The notes under the pieces: model-generated
The model's input: only the letters and a program-made list of their open reading frames with translations
What the model was told of the DNA's origin: nothing
The model's database searches: none
NCBI GenBank assembly: GCA_050699515.1
Contig: JBOHFF010000135.1
Span: 12,674-76,673, forward strand
Length of the DNA: 64,000 nt
From: GCA-003244245 sp050699515
Lineage (GTDB): Bacteria > Actinomycetota > Actinomycetes > Mycobacteriales > Pseudonocardiaceae
Direction of reading: 5' to 3'
Made by a program: the position numbers and the translations under genes
In this document: one piece after another, positions 41,024-50,340 of the stretch
Layout: every line of letters begins with the position of its first letter
How positions within the stretch are numbered: the stretch's first letter is position 1

Positions 41024-43137
41024 AGTGCGTCATATGACCTGCACAAAGCACTGAGTTCCTCTTTGTCGACGTCCCGGGCTCCGCTCGCGTGCAGGCGGTA
41101 CCAGTCTGTCACCGCGTTTCGGAAAGCGTCCAGTAGCGTGCGCAGCAGGCTGACCACGCCCACCGCTTCGAACAGCTTGGCTGCGCCCAATCTCGTCCGG
41201 ATGAGCATCCGTGCCTCGACCGCATCGGGTAAACTCCTCCCGGCGCCGGTGAGGGCTTTTTGGAACAGCTCATGGACCTGGCTCAGCGCGGACAATGCGG
41301 ACGACGTGTCTTCGAACAACGCGCTGACGCTCTGTGGAAGGCCCAGCGGTGCGGTTCCTCGATCGGTCATCCCCGCCACGCTGGTCGGCTGGAGGGCTTG
41401 CGTGATCCCATCCAAATCGCGCCGAATAGCACCGAACTCGTGGTTCGTCGATGCTTGCATGGTGTCGACGTACGCCGCGAGTTTCTCGATCAAACGCTGC
41501 GTGTTGGTCTGCTGGCGGTTCATGCGCTCGATCTTGTTTCGGACCACGGTCAACGGGTCCTCGGTCGATGCCTCCTCGACCAGTCTTGCTCGTGTGCTGA
41601 GAATCGCGGCGAGGTTCTCGTTGAACGTCCAGCGGTCGTAGACCAGCGGCTCGATCCCGAAGACCTCGGTCAGCTCCTGGGACAGCGCGGCAGGCAGGTA
41701 CCCGACCACGATCAGCACGGTCTCCGCGTCGGTGACCGCGTTCTTGATCAGAATCGCGGTTTCGTTGAGGAGTTGGACATCATGCGGTCCGAACACGGAT
41801 TCGTGGATCAGCACGGCGCAGCCGGAGTCCCGGTCGCCGAGCGGGATCCAGTAGTCGGCTCGCGTCCTGGCATCCGGCCCGATGGAGTAGTCGCGGAAGT
41901 AGCGCAAGCCTTGCGCGTCGAGCGTGCGCCGCACATCTCGGCGCACGCTGTCGATGCTGACGAAGAAGCCGACCTGGGCGCGTGCTACTTCGCGCACCAT
42001 CGCCTCGGTGACCTGGGCCTCGGGCCCCTCGCCTACCGCCTTCCGGTACAGGTGATGACACAGCCGGACGACCCTGCGCGCGACACCGTCGGTGATGTCC
42101 ACCAGGTACCTCACCGAGTCGTGAGTGAACGGGGCGAGCGTCGTGTTGCCGCTCGCCTCCTGCTGGCGGCGCCGGATGTACTCCTCGACATGGGCGGGGG
42201 TGAGCGCGGAGACTCGAATGATCCGGCCGATCCGCTCCACCACGGTCTTACCGACCGCGTCGATGTAGTCCGGCAGCCCCACCAGGATCAGCAACGCGTT
42301 CGCTGCGGCGAAGACCTCCAGCATTCTCTTGAAGCCCATCGTCGCGGTGGCGGCGTCCGGCGAGGTCGTCAGCAGTTTGTCCAGCTCATCGACGACGAGC
42401 ACGAATCGGTGACCGCGGTGACCGTAGAGCAACGCGAACACACCCATGGCCTCCAGTGCGTCCGTATCGCTGCTGATCGGATCCCTGATGTCCCGATCGA
42501 TGAGGATCTGATCGGGAACACCTCCCCTGAACCACTCCCAGACCGCACGGTCGAAACCCGTACGCAGCAGCAGGGTCAGCGCGGTACTGAACTCCTCCTT
42601 GCTGGTCACGTCCGCCAGCGTGTGCCGGACCCGTTGCAGCAGGTCGCTGTCCATGAGCTCTAGTTGGTCCACCACCTGGACCGGGTCGAGCTCGCCGCTG
42701 CGCAGTCTAGGTACGAGGCCAGCGGTGAGCTCCGAGAGACCCAGGTCGTCGGCGACGATGTCGGCGTAGTACTCACGGACCCGACGCGTCACGTCTGCCT
42801 GGTCGAGTTGAGTGACGAACGCGTGGTAGAGGCGGCCGACAGTGCCTGTTGACGCCTCGAGGCTGATGGTATGAGTGGTGCCACCAGCGGTACGGTCGAT
42901 GTGCCGCAGCAGCTCGGCCGCCAGGTGAGTCTTGCCGGTGCCGTAGTCACCGACTATCGCGATGACGTTTCCTGAGCCGGCCTCCGCCGGCGCGGCCAGG
43001 TACCCGTCCAGTAGGTGCCGCGCCTCGTGTATGGCGGGAGTGCTCACGGTGACCGTCTCGGCTCCGCTGGCCACCGCGGTCGCCGGAAACGGATTGACCA
43101 CCTCGAGCGACGCCAGTGCGGACGGATCACCAGTCAT
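40825..43137 (-). CDS. AAA/STAND-type ATPase with large C-terminal region
   Basis: 770 residues. The N-terminal NTPase has Walker A GDYGTGKTH (residues 63-71) and Walker B FVLVVDELDKL (about 265), with a winged-helix-like region after it (YLVDITDGVARRVVRLCHHLY), as in ORC/Cdc6-like or STAND ATPases. A following segment (RYFRDYSIGPDARTRADYWIPLGDRDSGCAVLIHESVFGP) looks like an alpha/beta domain, perhaps nuclease-related, but I cannot confirm catalytic residues. The last third is helical. It is the third gene of a three-gene operon and its start shares ATGA with the gene before. Probably a signalling or conflict-system NTPase. Confidence 0.7.
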   Translation of the reverse strand: MTGDPSALASLEVVNPFPATAVASGAETVTVSTPAIHEARHLLDGYLAAPAEAGSGNVIAIVGDYGTGKTHLAAELLRHIDRTAGGTTHTISLEASTGTVGRLYHAFVTQLDQADVTRRVREYYADIVADDLGLSELTAGLVPRLRSGELDPVQVVDQLELMDSDLLQRVRHTLADVTSKEEFSTALTLLLRTGFDRAVWEWFRGGVPDQILIDRDIRDPISSDTDALEAMGVFALLYGHRGHRFVLVVDELDKLLTTSPDAATATMGFKRMLEVFAAANALLILVGLPDYIDAVGKTVVERIGRIIRVSALTPAHVEEYIRRRQQEASGNTTLAPFTHDSVRYLVDITDGVARRVVRLCHHLYRKAVGEGPEAQVTEAMVREVARAQVGFFVSIDSVRRDVRRTLDAQGLRYFRDYSIGPDARTRADYWIPLGDRDSGCAVLIHESVFGPHDVQLLNETAILIKNAVTDAETVLIVVGYLPAALSQELTEVFGIEPLVYDRWTFNENLAAILSTRARLVEEASTEDPLTVVRNKIERMNRQQTNTQRLIEKLAAYVDTMQASTNHEFGAIRRDLDGITQALQPTSVAGMTDRGTAPLGLPQSVSALFEDTSSALSALSQVHELFQKALTGAGRSLPDAVEARMLIRTRLGAAKLFEAVGVVSLLRTLLDAFRNAVTDWYRLHASGARDVDKEELSALCRSYDALYDVLPLFRLTELDEFEVSMGSDEGGFRQTLGSTRLADTYEAFNDFGDRVESALISELSAASTTGG

Positions 43138-44138
43138 GACATGTTCCCCGATGACTCGCCGAACTTCAACCGGAAAAAGTGCTGTGCGATGTGATCAAAG
43201 CTCACCTCGCGGAGTGATGGCGAATCTCTCGATGTGTTTTTGGAAGCGAGGTCATCATACACCCTGTAGAGTAGATCGTGTAACCTTCTGATGGACACCA
43301 CATTTCCTTCTGTGACGCGCTGCATCGTCTCCTCGCTCACCGGGGGAAAGCCCAGGTCAAAGGAGCTCATCTCCTGTCGGGCCTGTGCATAGGTCCAGCC
43401 GTCTCCGGTCTTCAAGGGTCCCACTTTCAGCAGGATCGGCGTCCTGCGGTCGTTCGTGGGAATCTGTGACCACATTCGTTGTACGTTATCGACGTAGTCG
43501 GTCTCGGCGAAGAACACGATCCTGGGATACCTGGCGAAGTCCGAATAGTGGGTGATCTCGCTGACCAGGTCGGAGGACGGCGGCAGCAGGACGATGGCGA
43601 CCCGATTGTCCGGCAGTGCGTCCTGCATGATGTATTTGTACACCCGATCCACCTTGGCGATGTGTTCCTCGTGGCGTTCCTTCTGATCGAGGCCGCTCCT
43701 GACTCTCGTGGCTTCCTGGATCCTGAGGTTGAGCAGGTCGATGTCCTCGGTCGTGACCCCATGCTTCTCGTCAGCGAGATGGTCGATGACATCTGTGATG
43801 ATTTGCTCTATCCGGAGTGTGATGGACTCGTGGGGCTTGGCCGACCGGGTCAAGGGGAAGATCACGGCCGTCGACCCTAACTTGGCGAGCTCGTCGTGCA
43901 GCCACGCGGCGCAGCGGTTGATCAGCGATGTCTTGCCGCAGCCCGGCTTGCCGGTCACGACGACCAGGCGGCCTTCCTCGGTGAGCCGTTCCACCGGGTT
44001 CATGGTGTCCTGGAAGCGGCGGAACTCCGTCTCCGTGTCATCGACCGCCACATAGAACCTGTGGTGACTCTCGTGGGTGTGCGGGGACAGCGGCGCGGTC
44101 GGGGTGTCCTCGAGACCTGGGGTGAAATAGGGGTTCAT
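43134..44138 (-). CDS. P-loop NTPase of the three-gene operon
   Basis: 334 residues from ATG 44138, which overlaps the upstream stop (ATGA). Walker A is GKPGCGKTS (residues 63-71) and IVFFAETDY around residue 210 is a Walker B-like strand. The N-terminus (THESHHRFYVAVDDTETEF) resembles small AAA/KAP-like ATPases. It lacks a large C-terminal receptor domain, unlike its neighbour, so it may be a partner subunit. Its stop overlaps the next start. Two P-loop ATPases and a membrane protein in strict translational coupling point to a single complex. Confidence 0.7.
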   Translation of the reverse strand: MNPYFTPGLEDTPTAPLSPHTHESHHRFYVAVDDTETEFRRFQDTMNPVERLTEEGRLVVVTGKPGCGKTSLINRCAAWLHDELAKLGSTAVIFPLTRSAKPHESITLRIEQIITDVIDHLADEKHGVTTEDIDLLNLRIQEATRVRSGLDQKERHEEHIAKVDRVYKYIMQDALPDNRVAIVLLPPSSDLVSEITHYSDFARYPRIVFFAETDYVDNVQRMWSQIPTNDRRTPILLKVGPLKTGDGWTYAQARQEMSSFDLGFPPVSEETMQRVTEGNVVSIRRLHDLLYRVYDDLASKNTSRDSPSLREVSFDHIAQHFFRLKFGESSGNMS

Positions 44139-44935
44139 CGGGCGCTCGTCACTCCCGTTCCAGCGGGCTGCTTGCCGCGCATCTCGCCGTGCCACCGCCA
44201 CGGTCGTTCGAGTGCGCTGACGACGTCCTTGATCGAGTCTTGCAGCGTGGTCAGGGTCTCTTTCAACGCCTGGTCGCGCTGCGGCCGCGACTCCTTCGGC
44301 TTGAGGTCGTTCATCCCCTCTCCCAGCCGTGGATCGGACAGTCGCGCATACAGCTGCGGAGGCACCGTCCAGCCAGCGCGCAGCACAGTGATCTTCCGTA
44401 GTTGCGCAGCCACCTCGTTCTGGCCATCGAGCACGTCCTGGTCGACTGAAAGCTTGCCTTGCCTGCCTTCCAGCAGTCTCCGGCGCTGGGCGTGTGCTGC
44501 GCTGAGGTACCTGTTCGCCGCGTTGTCCAACTCGCCGGCGAGCAGCCGGCTCTGGGTTCGCTCGTCGCGCCAGAACCCAGCCACCCAAGTCAGCGCGGCT
44601 CCCAACATGATCTGCCACAGCGTGTCAGACGTAAAAATGCCGAAGGCGGCTGGGGTGCTCGGAGTCTGTTGCGGAATCCGAGCGGCGCCGGTCAAGGCGG
44701 CGCATACCCGGTCGAAGTCAGGGTCCTGGTCACTGCGTGGCCCGTCGGGCGAGATGGTCACCTTGAGGTCGGCCGCAGCATCGGTCAGCTTCGCCCGCTG
44801 CTCGTTGGACAGGCAGAACACGTGGTCCGCGTCTCGCGTTGCCTGGTCGTCTGCCGCGAAGTACAGGCTCGCGGACACGACTCCGGCCAGGACGAACAAG
44901 GTCGCCCTGCCAGCCATTCCCCGTTTGGACCCCAT
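44135..44935 (-). CDS. Membrane protein, first gene of the NTPase operon
   Basis: 266 residues. One membrane segment at the N-terminus (RATLFVLAGVVSASLYFAA, residues 10-28) and one near the middle (LWQIMLGAALTWVAGFW, about 106-122) enclose a loop of about 75 residues with two cysteines (HVFCLSNEQ and DRVCAAL). The C-terminal about 140 residues are charged and helical, possibly coiled-coil, and would face the cytoplasm if the loop is outside. I do not recognise the family. A sensor or membrane effector for the two downstream NTPases is a reasonable guess. Confidence 0.6.
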   Translation of the reverse strand: MGSKRGMAGRATLFVLAGVVSASLYFAADDQATRDADHVFCLSNEQRAKLTDAAADLKVTISPDGPRSDQDPDFDRVCAALTGAARIPQQTPSTPAAFGIFTSDTLWQIMLGAALTWVAGFWRDERTQSRLLAGELDNAANRYLSAAHAQRRRLLEGRQGKLSVDQDVLDGQNEVAAQLRKITVLRAGWTVPPQLYARLSDPRLGEGMNDLKPKESRPQRDQALKETLTTLQDSIKDVVSALERPWRWHGEMRGKQPAGTGVTSAR

Positions 44936-45097
44936 GCCGGATTTTCGCCCGCAACCGCTGCGAAGTAACGGGTCTCTGCTGCACAGTGACTGTTTATCAG
45001 GTTATGGGTGTTTTTCTCACCCAGTCGTGTTTCTGGTCACGGTGGCCACGGCGCACCTGTCCAGCCCGCCGGAGGTGGCCTGCAGCAGACTGTCGGT

Positions 45098-47155
45098 ATG
45101 AGCGTGGAGGACCCTTACCAGTGGCTGGAGGATGTGGCCGGCGAGCAGGCGCTGTCCTGGGTGCGGGAGCGTAACGCCGAGGCCGTCGCGGAGCTGACCG
45201 GCCAAGGGCGGTTCGAGGCGTTGCGCACCGAGATCCGTGAGGTACTCGACTCCACCGACCGGATCCCCTATATCAGCCGGCGCGGCGAGTACCGGTACAA
45301 CTTCTGGCGGGACCGCGAGCAGCCCCGCGGTCTGTGGCGGCGCACCACGCTGGCCGAGTACCGCAAGGAGCAGCCGGACTGGGAGGTCCTCCTCGACGTC
45401 GACGCGCTGGGCCGCGCCGAGGACGAGAACTGGGTCTTTCACGGCGCGCAGTGCCTGCGGCCGGACTACCGGCTGGCGCTGGTCACGCTCTCGAGAGGCG
45501 GCGCGGACGCGGCGGTGGTCCGGGAGTTCGACCTCGAGCGCCGCGAGTTCGTCACTGGCGGCTTCGAGCTGCCCGAGGCGAAGTCCAGCGTCGGCTGGAT
45601 CGATGCCGACCACCTCTACGTCGCCACCGACTTCGGTCCCGGGACGCTCACCACCAGCGGGTACCCGCGCACCGTGCGGTGCTGGCGGCGCGGTGAGCCG
45701 CTGGCCGAGGCCGAGCTGGTGTACGAGGGCAAGCCCGAGGACATCAGCGTCTACGCCTACCACGACGACACCGAGGGTTTCGAGCGCGACTTCGTCGGGC
45801 GGATACCCGAGTTCTACCGCTCCGAGCTGTACTTGCGCTGCGGGCAGCAGCTGCGCCGCGTCGAGGTGCCCGACGATGCGATGGCCGGCGTGTACCGGCA
45901 GTGGCTGCTGATCGAGCTGCGCAGCGAGTGGGCTCCTCGGCAGACCTACCCGGCGGGGTGCCTGCTGGTGGCCGACTTCGAGGAGTTCATGGCCCGGGGT
46001 GCCGAGGGTGCGGGGTTGCGGGTGCTGTTCACCCCCGACGAGCGGACCTCCCTGTGCAGCTACAGCTGGACCCGCCACCACCTGATCCTCGACGTGATGC
46101 ACGACGTGGTCAGCCATCTCTCGGTGCTGACCCCGGCACAGGACTGGAGCGCCACGCCGCTGACCGGCACGCCGCCGCTGTCCAGCGTGAGCGCCTCGGG
46201 CACCGATCCGGACCTCGACGACGAGTACCTGCTCAACGTCAATGGGTTCCTGACCCCCTCCACCTTGGCGATCGGCACCCTCGCGATCGACACCATGGGC
46301 GCCGGTCCGGTGGAGGTGCTCAAGCAGGCACCGTCCTTCTTCGACGCCGACGGCTTGGCCGTGCACCAGCACTTCGCGGTCTCCGACGACGGCACCCGGA
46401 TCCCGTATTTCGTGGTGGCGCCCGACTCGCCGGTGCCACCCGGCGGGTGGCCGACGCTGCTGTACGGGTACGGCGGCTTCGAGATATCCCTGCAGCCCGG
46501 TTACCACGGTGCCCTCGGCCGGGCCTGGCTGGCCCGGGGCGGCTGCTTCGTCAGCGCCAACATCCGCGGCGGCGCGGAGTACGGGCCGCGCTGGCATTCC
46601 GCCACGCTCAAGCACAACCGGCATCTGGTCTACGAGGACTTCGCCGCGGTGGCCCGGGATCTGGTCACCCGCGGCCTGACCACGCATGCTCGTCTCGGTG
46701 CCGAGGGCGGCAGCAACGGGGGGCTGCTCGTGGGCGTGATGCTCACCCACTACCCGGAGCTGTTCGGCGCCATCGTCGCCGCGGTTCCGCTACTGGACAT
46801 GCTGCGTTACCACACGCTGCTGGCCGGCGCCTCCTGGATGGCCGAGTACGGCGACCCCGACGACCCGGCCGACCGCGAGCACCTGCTGCGCTTCTCGCCC
46901 TACCACCAGCTGCGCGCCGACGGCCGCTACCCACCGACCCTGCTCACCACCTCCACCCGCGACGACCGGGTGCACCCCGGTCATGCCCGCAAGCTGGTGG
47001 CCCGGATGCGCGAGTACGGCCTGCCGGTCACCTACTACGAGAACATCGAAGGCGGCCACGGCGGCGCGGCGGATAACGAGCAGGCTGCTTTCATGTCCGC
47101 CCTGTCCTACGAGTTCCTCTGGCGCCACCTCTCCGGCGGACCGGGTCAGGGGTGA
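45098..47155 (+). CDS. Prolyl oligopeptidase family serine peptidase
   Basis: 685-residue S9A-type peptidase, cleaving after proline in short peptides, most likely cytoplasmic as no signal peptide is seen. The N-terminus DPYQWLEDVAGEQALSWVRERN is typical. A beta-propeller region runs to about 410. The catalytic serine is in GGSNGGLLVG, Asp in TRDDRVHPGHA and His in GGHGGAAD. The family oxyanion Tyr lies in LLYGYGGFEISLQPGY. ATG 45098 is used because earlier in-frame starts only add unrelated sequence. It stands alone, converging with the frameshifted GGDEF/EAL gene with a 10-base overlap. Confidence 0.93.
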   Translation: MSVEDPYQWLEDVAGEQALSWVRERNAEAVAELTGQGRFEALRTEIREVLDSTDRIPYISRRGEYRYNFWRDREQPRGLWRRTTLAEYRKEQPDWEVLLDVDALGRAEDENWVFHGAQCLRPDYRLALVTLSRGGADAAVVREFDLERREFVTGGFELPEAKSSVGWIDADHLYVATDFGPGTLTTSGYPRTVRCWRRGEPLAEAELVYEGKPEDISVYAYHDDTEGFERDFVGRIPEFYRSELYLRCGQQLRRVEVPDDAMAGVYRQWLLIELRSEWAPRQTYPAGCLLVADFEEFMARGAEGAGLRVLFTPDERTSLCSYSWTRHHLILDVMHDVVSHLSVLTPAQDWSATPLTGTPPLSSVSASGTDPDLDDEYLLNVNGFLTPSTLAIGTLAIDTMGAGPVEVLKQAPSFFDADGLAVHQHFAVSDDGTRIPYFVVAPDSPVPPGGWPTLLYGYGGFEISLQPGYHGALGRAWLARGGCFVSANIRGGAEYGPRWHSATLKHNRHLVYEDFAAVARDLVTRGLTTHARLGAEGGSNGGLLVGVMLTHYPELFGAIVAAVPLLDMLRYHTLLAGASWMAEYGDPDDPADREHLLRFSPYHQLRADGRYPPTLLTTSTRDDRVHPGHARKLVARMREYGLPVTYYENIEGGHGGAADNEQAAFMSALSYEFLWRHLSGGPGQG

Positions 47156-49409
47156 TCGCGGAAGGCGGTGGTGAGCAGGCCCGGTAGCTCGGAGGCCGGC
47201 ACGGGCGTGCTGAAGTAGGCGCCTCGGGCGCTGTCTGCCGCGGCGCTGTGCCACCATTGCGCCTGCTCGGGGGTATCGACACCGGGAATGATCACAGTCG
47301 CCCCAGTGCTGTGTACCAGCGGGATGGCCTGACGGAGGGCTTGGGCGACCACCGAGTGGTCCCCGGGCCGGGCCGCGACCCGGGCGACGATGTCCGGGGA
47401 GAGCTCGACGGCGCTGAGCGGGAAGTCCTCGAGGTAGGCCATGTACCCGAGACCGGCCGCGGCGCCGACCAGCACGATCTCGGCGCCGAGCTGGGTCAGC
47501 ACATCCACGTTGTCCACGATGTCGCCGCGGCGGCGTATCAGGGCCAGCAGCGGCACCCGATCCGGAGTTGCCCAGCCGGCACTCCGGAGGCGGACAGCGC
47601 GTCGCAGACCACCGCGATGAGATCGGGATCCTGGCTCAGGTGCGTGGTGAGGTCGACTCGCAGCAGCGGTGCTCCGCAGGCAGGGTCGCGCAACACCTCG
47701 CTGTACAGGCGGCAGGACTCCTGGACCATCCAGCGCCCCAGCGGACCGAGCAGCCCGTTCTGCGCTGCCAGCGTGAGACACGTCGAGTGGTCCGAGACGG
47801 TGTTGAGTACCCCAGCGCCATCGGTTCGGTTCCAGTGCAGTAAGGCCTGGATCGCGACGATCCGTCCGCTGTCCAGCCGGTATACCGGCTGGTAGTGCAG
47901 CGTGATCTCGCCGTTCTCGAAGGCGCCGGGCATCTCGGCCGCCAGCCGGTAGTTCGCCCGCTCGTGGGCCTCGGCATGGGGATCGTAGAGACTCCACTGC
48001 CCGGCGCCGGTGCGCTCGGCCCGCTGCAGGGTGATGTTCGCCGAGCTGATCAGCTCGTCCGGAGACAGCCCGCGAGCAAGTCGACGAACGATGCCGACGC
48101 TGGCCGAGACCGCAAGACCATGCTTGTCGAGATAGAGGGGCTCGCTGAGTGCCTCGCTGATGCTCAGAGCGAGCACGCCGGATTCAGGATTGTTCGGGCC
48201 ATCCTCGATCAGGATCGCGAAATCCACACTACTGATCCGCGCCACCATCGCCGGCTGCCCGTGAACCAACTCGCCCAACCGGTGGGCGATCGAGCACACG
48301 AGCGCGTCGCCGGCGGCCCGGCCGATCCCCTCGTTGATCACCGAGAGGTGGTCCAGCCGCAACCGGCACAGCGTGACCTGGGTCGAGGGCCCGGCACCCT
48401 CGAGCACCTCCTGGAGACGGGAGATCAAGTAGGGCTCGTTGGGTAACCCGGTGAGGACATCGTGCAGCGCCTGCCTGGACAACTCCTGCTGCAGCAGGTG
48501 CAGTTCAGTGATGTTCTCCACGACGGTGAGGCAGTGGGTCGGCACCCCATCGGCGTCGTGCAGCAGCGAACCGCCCAGGTGAGTCCAGGCGAGCTCGCCA
48601 GTGGCGGCGGTGAGCGGGCGCCGGTGCCGGAAGCGAGCCAGCTTCCCTTCGGTGAGCTTGCGGTACGCCTTCGCCAGCGCCGCGTCGTCCTCGGCTTGCA
48701 ACAGTTTCGGCAACGACGCACCGATGAGATCCGCCGGGGGCAGGTCGAGGATCTCGGAGAGCGCCTGGTTGGCGCTGACCACGATGCTGTCGAAGGTGCT
48801 GATTGCGATCCCGACTGTTGAGGCCAGGAAGACCTCCCGAAATCGGGCCTCGGCCTCCAGCTTGGCCTGCGACAGTGCTTTCGCGACCTGCTCCTGCTCG
48901 TCGAGAGTGCGTTGCCGCAGGGCCTCGGCGTACCCATCGGACAACGCCGCGAGTACTCGCAGGACGGCGGCGTCCCGCTGGTCGATGTCCCGTAGTTCAG
49001 GAAGTCGCCGTAGGCCGTGGGCCAGCGCCTCGATGCTGCGTCCGATGCTGCGCGACCCGGTGAGGTCGTGCGCGACCAGCTCAGCGGCCACCGCCATGAC
49101 GGCCTGCTCATCGACAGGTGTTGCAGCCGTCGCGGTGACCAGCCGGATGATCAACCGAGCCAGCAGCTGTTCGATCTCTGCTGCGGACATCGCCAGGTAG
49201 GTGGTCTGGCTCACCGCCGCAGCCCACTGCGTAGCCAGTTCGGTGGTGGTCAGATCAGACGCGGGAGGGGGAACGGCACTCACGATCTCGGCAGCCTGAT
49301 CCAACCGGGGATGCGGTGCGCGGCTCTGCTGGGAGGGTCGTCCACACCATGAACGCAGCGCCCGATCCGGCTCGTCTGCTGGTGCACTGCGGACCTTTCC
49401 TGATCTCAC
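47146..49409 (-). pseudogene. PAS-GGDEF-EAL protein, degenerate and frameshifted
   Basis: Reads as one long signalling protein: an N-terminal helical domain, a PAS domain (FREVFLASTVGIAISTFDS), a GGDEF-like domain (HDVLTGLPNEPYL) and an EAL-like domain (LHYQPVYRLDSGRIVAIQALLHW). The diguanylate cyclase motif is SSVDF instead of GGDEF and EAL reads QAL, so neither activity is likely. In the EAL domain the frame ends at 47538 after GQLRIG; the correct continuation VPLLALIRRRGDIVDNVDVL runs in another frame to 47146. One G missing from the run at 47556-47558 (minus strand) explains this. GTG 49283 is a more likely start. Together with the methyltransferase upstream it forms a pair often seen in actinomycetes. 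Confidence 0.85.
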
Positions 49410-49447
49410 GGGGGTCGCTCAGGATACTGAGTGCAGCATCAGTGTGA

Positions 49448-50296
49448 CTAGGTCGGTGACCGTTTATGGCCGACACCTCCGTAGGAGATCGAGTTGATCT
49501 CGGCGTCGTCGGAGATGTCGCCCGGTCCCGAGGGCCGCCAGAGCGCGCTGCCCACTAGTCCCGGTGCGACCATTTCGAATCCGTCGAAAAAGCGCAGCAC
49601 CTTTGTGTGGGAGCGGAAGTACACCGATTCCGGGATGCTCCGGTATACCCGAAGTACCTGGTCCAGCCAAGGGGGGTTGCTGTCGGCCGTGAGATGGGAG
49701 ATGGCCAGGTAGCTGCCGGGCGCGAGCCATTCCCGGTAGCGAGCCAGAATGCCCACCGGATCCCAGGAATCGGGGATGAAGTACAGCACCGACACCATCA
49801 GGAGGCCGATCGGCTGGTCGAAATCCAACAGGCGCTTGATTTCCGGATGACCGAGAATGTCGTCGATGTCGCGCAGATTCACCTGGATCGCCGCGGCCCG
49901 ATCGTTACCCGCCAGCAGCATTTTACTGTGTGCGACTGCGATTGGTTCCTTGTCGACGTAGACGATCCGGCATTCAGGATCGGCTTGCTGGGCGATCTCG
50001 TGCACATTGCCGACGGTCGGGATACCGGAGCCGAGGTCCAGGAACTGGCGGATTCCGGAACTGACCATGAAACGAACGACCCTGCGCAGGAAGGCCCGGT
50101 TGACCCGAGCGGCGTCCCGGCCCGCTGGCACGAGCTGTTGGAGCTTTTCCGCCATCTCCCGATCGGCCGCGAAGTTATGGGATCCATCCAGGAAATAGTC
50201 GTACACCCGAGCCGGATTGGGCACGCTCGAATCGATGCTGCCCGGCACCCAGTCGGAGTTTCCGGCTATTGACTTCTCATCAGCGTCAGTTGGCAC
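49448..50296 (-). CDS. SAM-dependent methyltransferase, DUF574 family
   Basis: 282 residues, the S-adenosylmethionine methyltransferase family common in actinomycetes. Typical features are NPARVYDYFLDGSHNFAADR near residue 27, the SAM loop FLDLGSGIPTVGNVHEIAQ, the acid strand RIVYVDKEPIAVAHSK and VSVLYFIPD. Substrates are unknown; the genes frequently stand next to XRE or GGDEF regulators. It is upstream of the GGDEF/EAL gene in the same direction (38-base gap). Confidence 0.9.
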   Translation of the reverse strand: MPTDADEKSIAGNSDWVPGSIDSSVPNPARVYDYFLDGSHNFAADREMAEKLQQLVPAGRDAARVNRAFLRRVVRFMVSSGIRQFLDLGSGIPTVGNVHEIAQQADPECRIVYVDKEPIAVAHSKMLLAGNDRAAAIQVNLRDIDDILGHPEIKRLLDFDQPIGLLMVSVLYFIPDSWDPVGILARYREWLAPGSYLAISHLTADSNPPWLDQVLRVYRSIPESVYFRSHTKVLRFFDGFEMVAPGLVGSALWRPSGPGDISDDAEINSISYGGVGHKRSPT

Positions 50297-50340
50297 AGGG
50301 GCAGCTTAAGTGATCGCGAGGAATGATCACCAGCTTGCGT

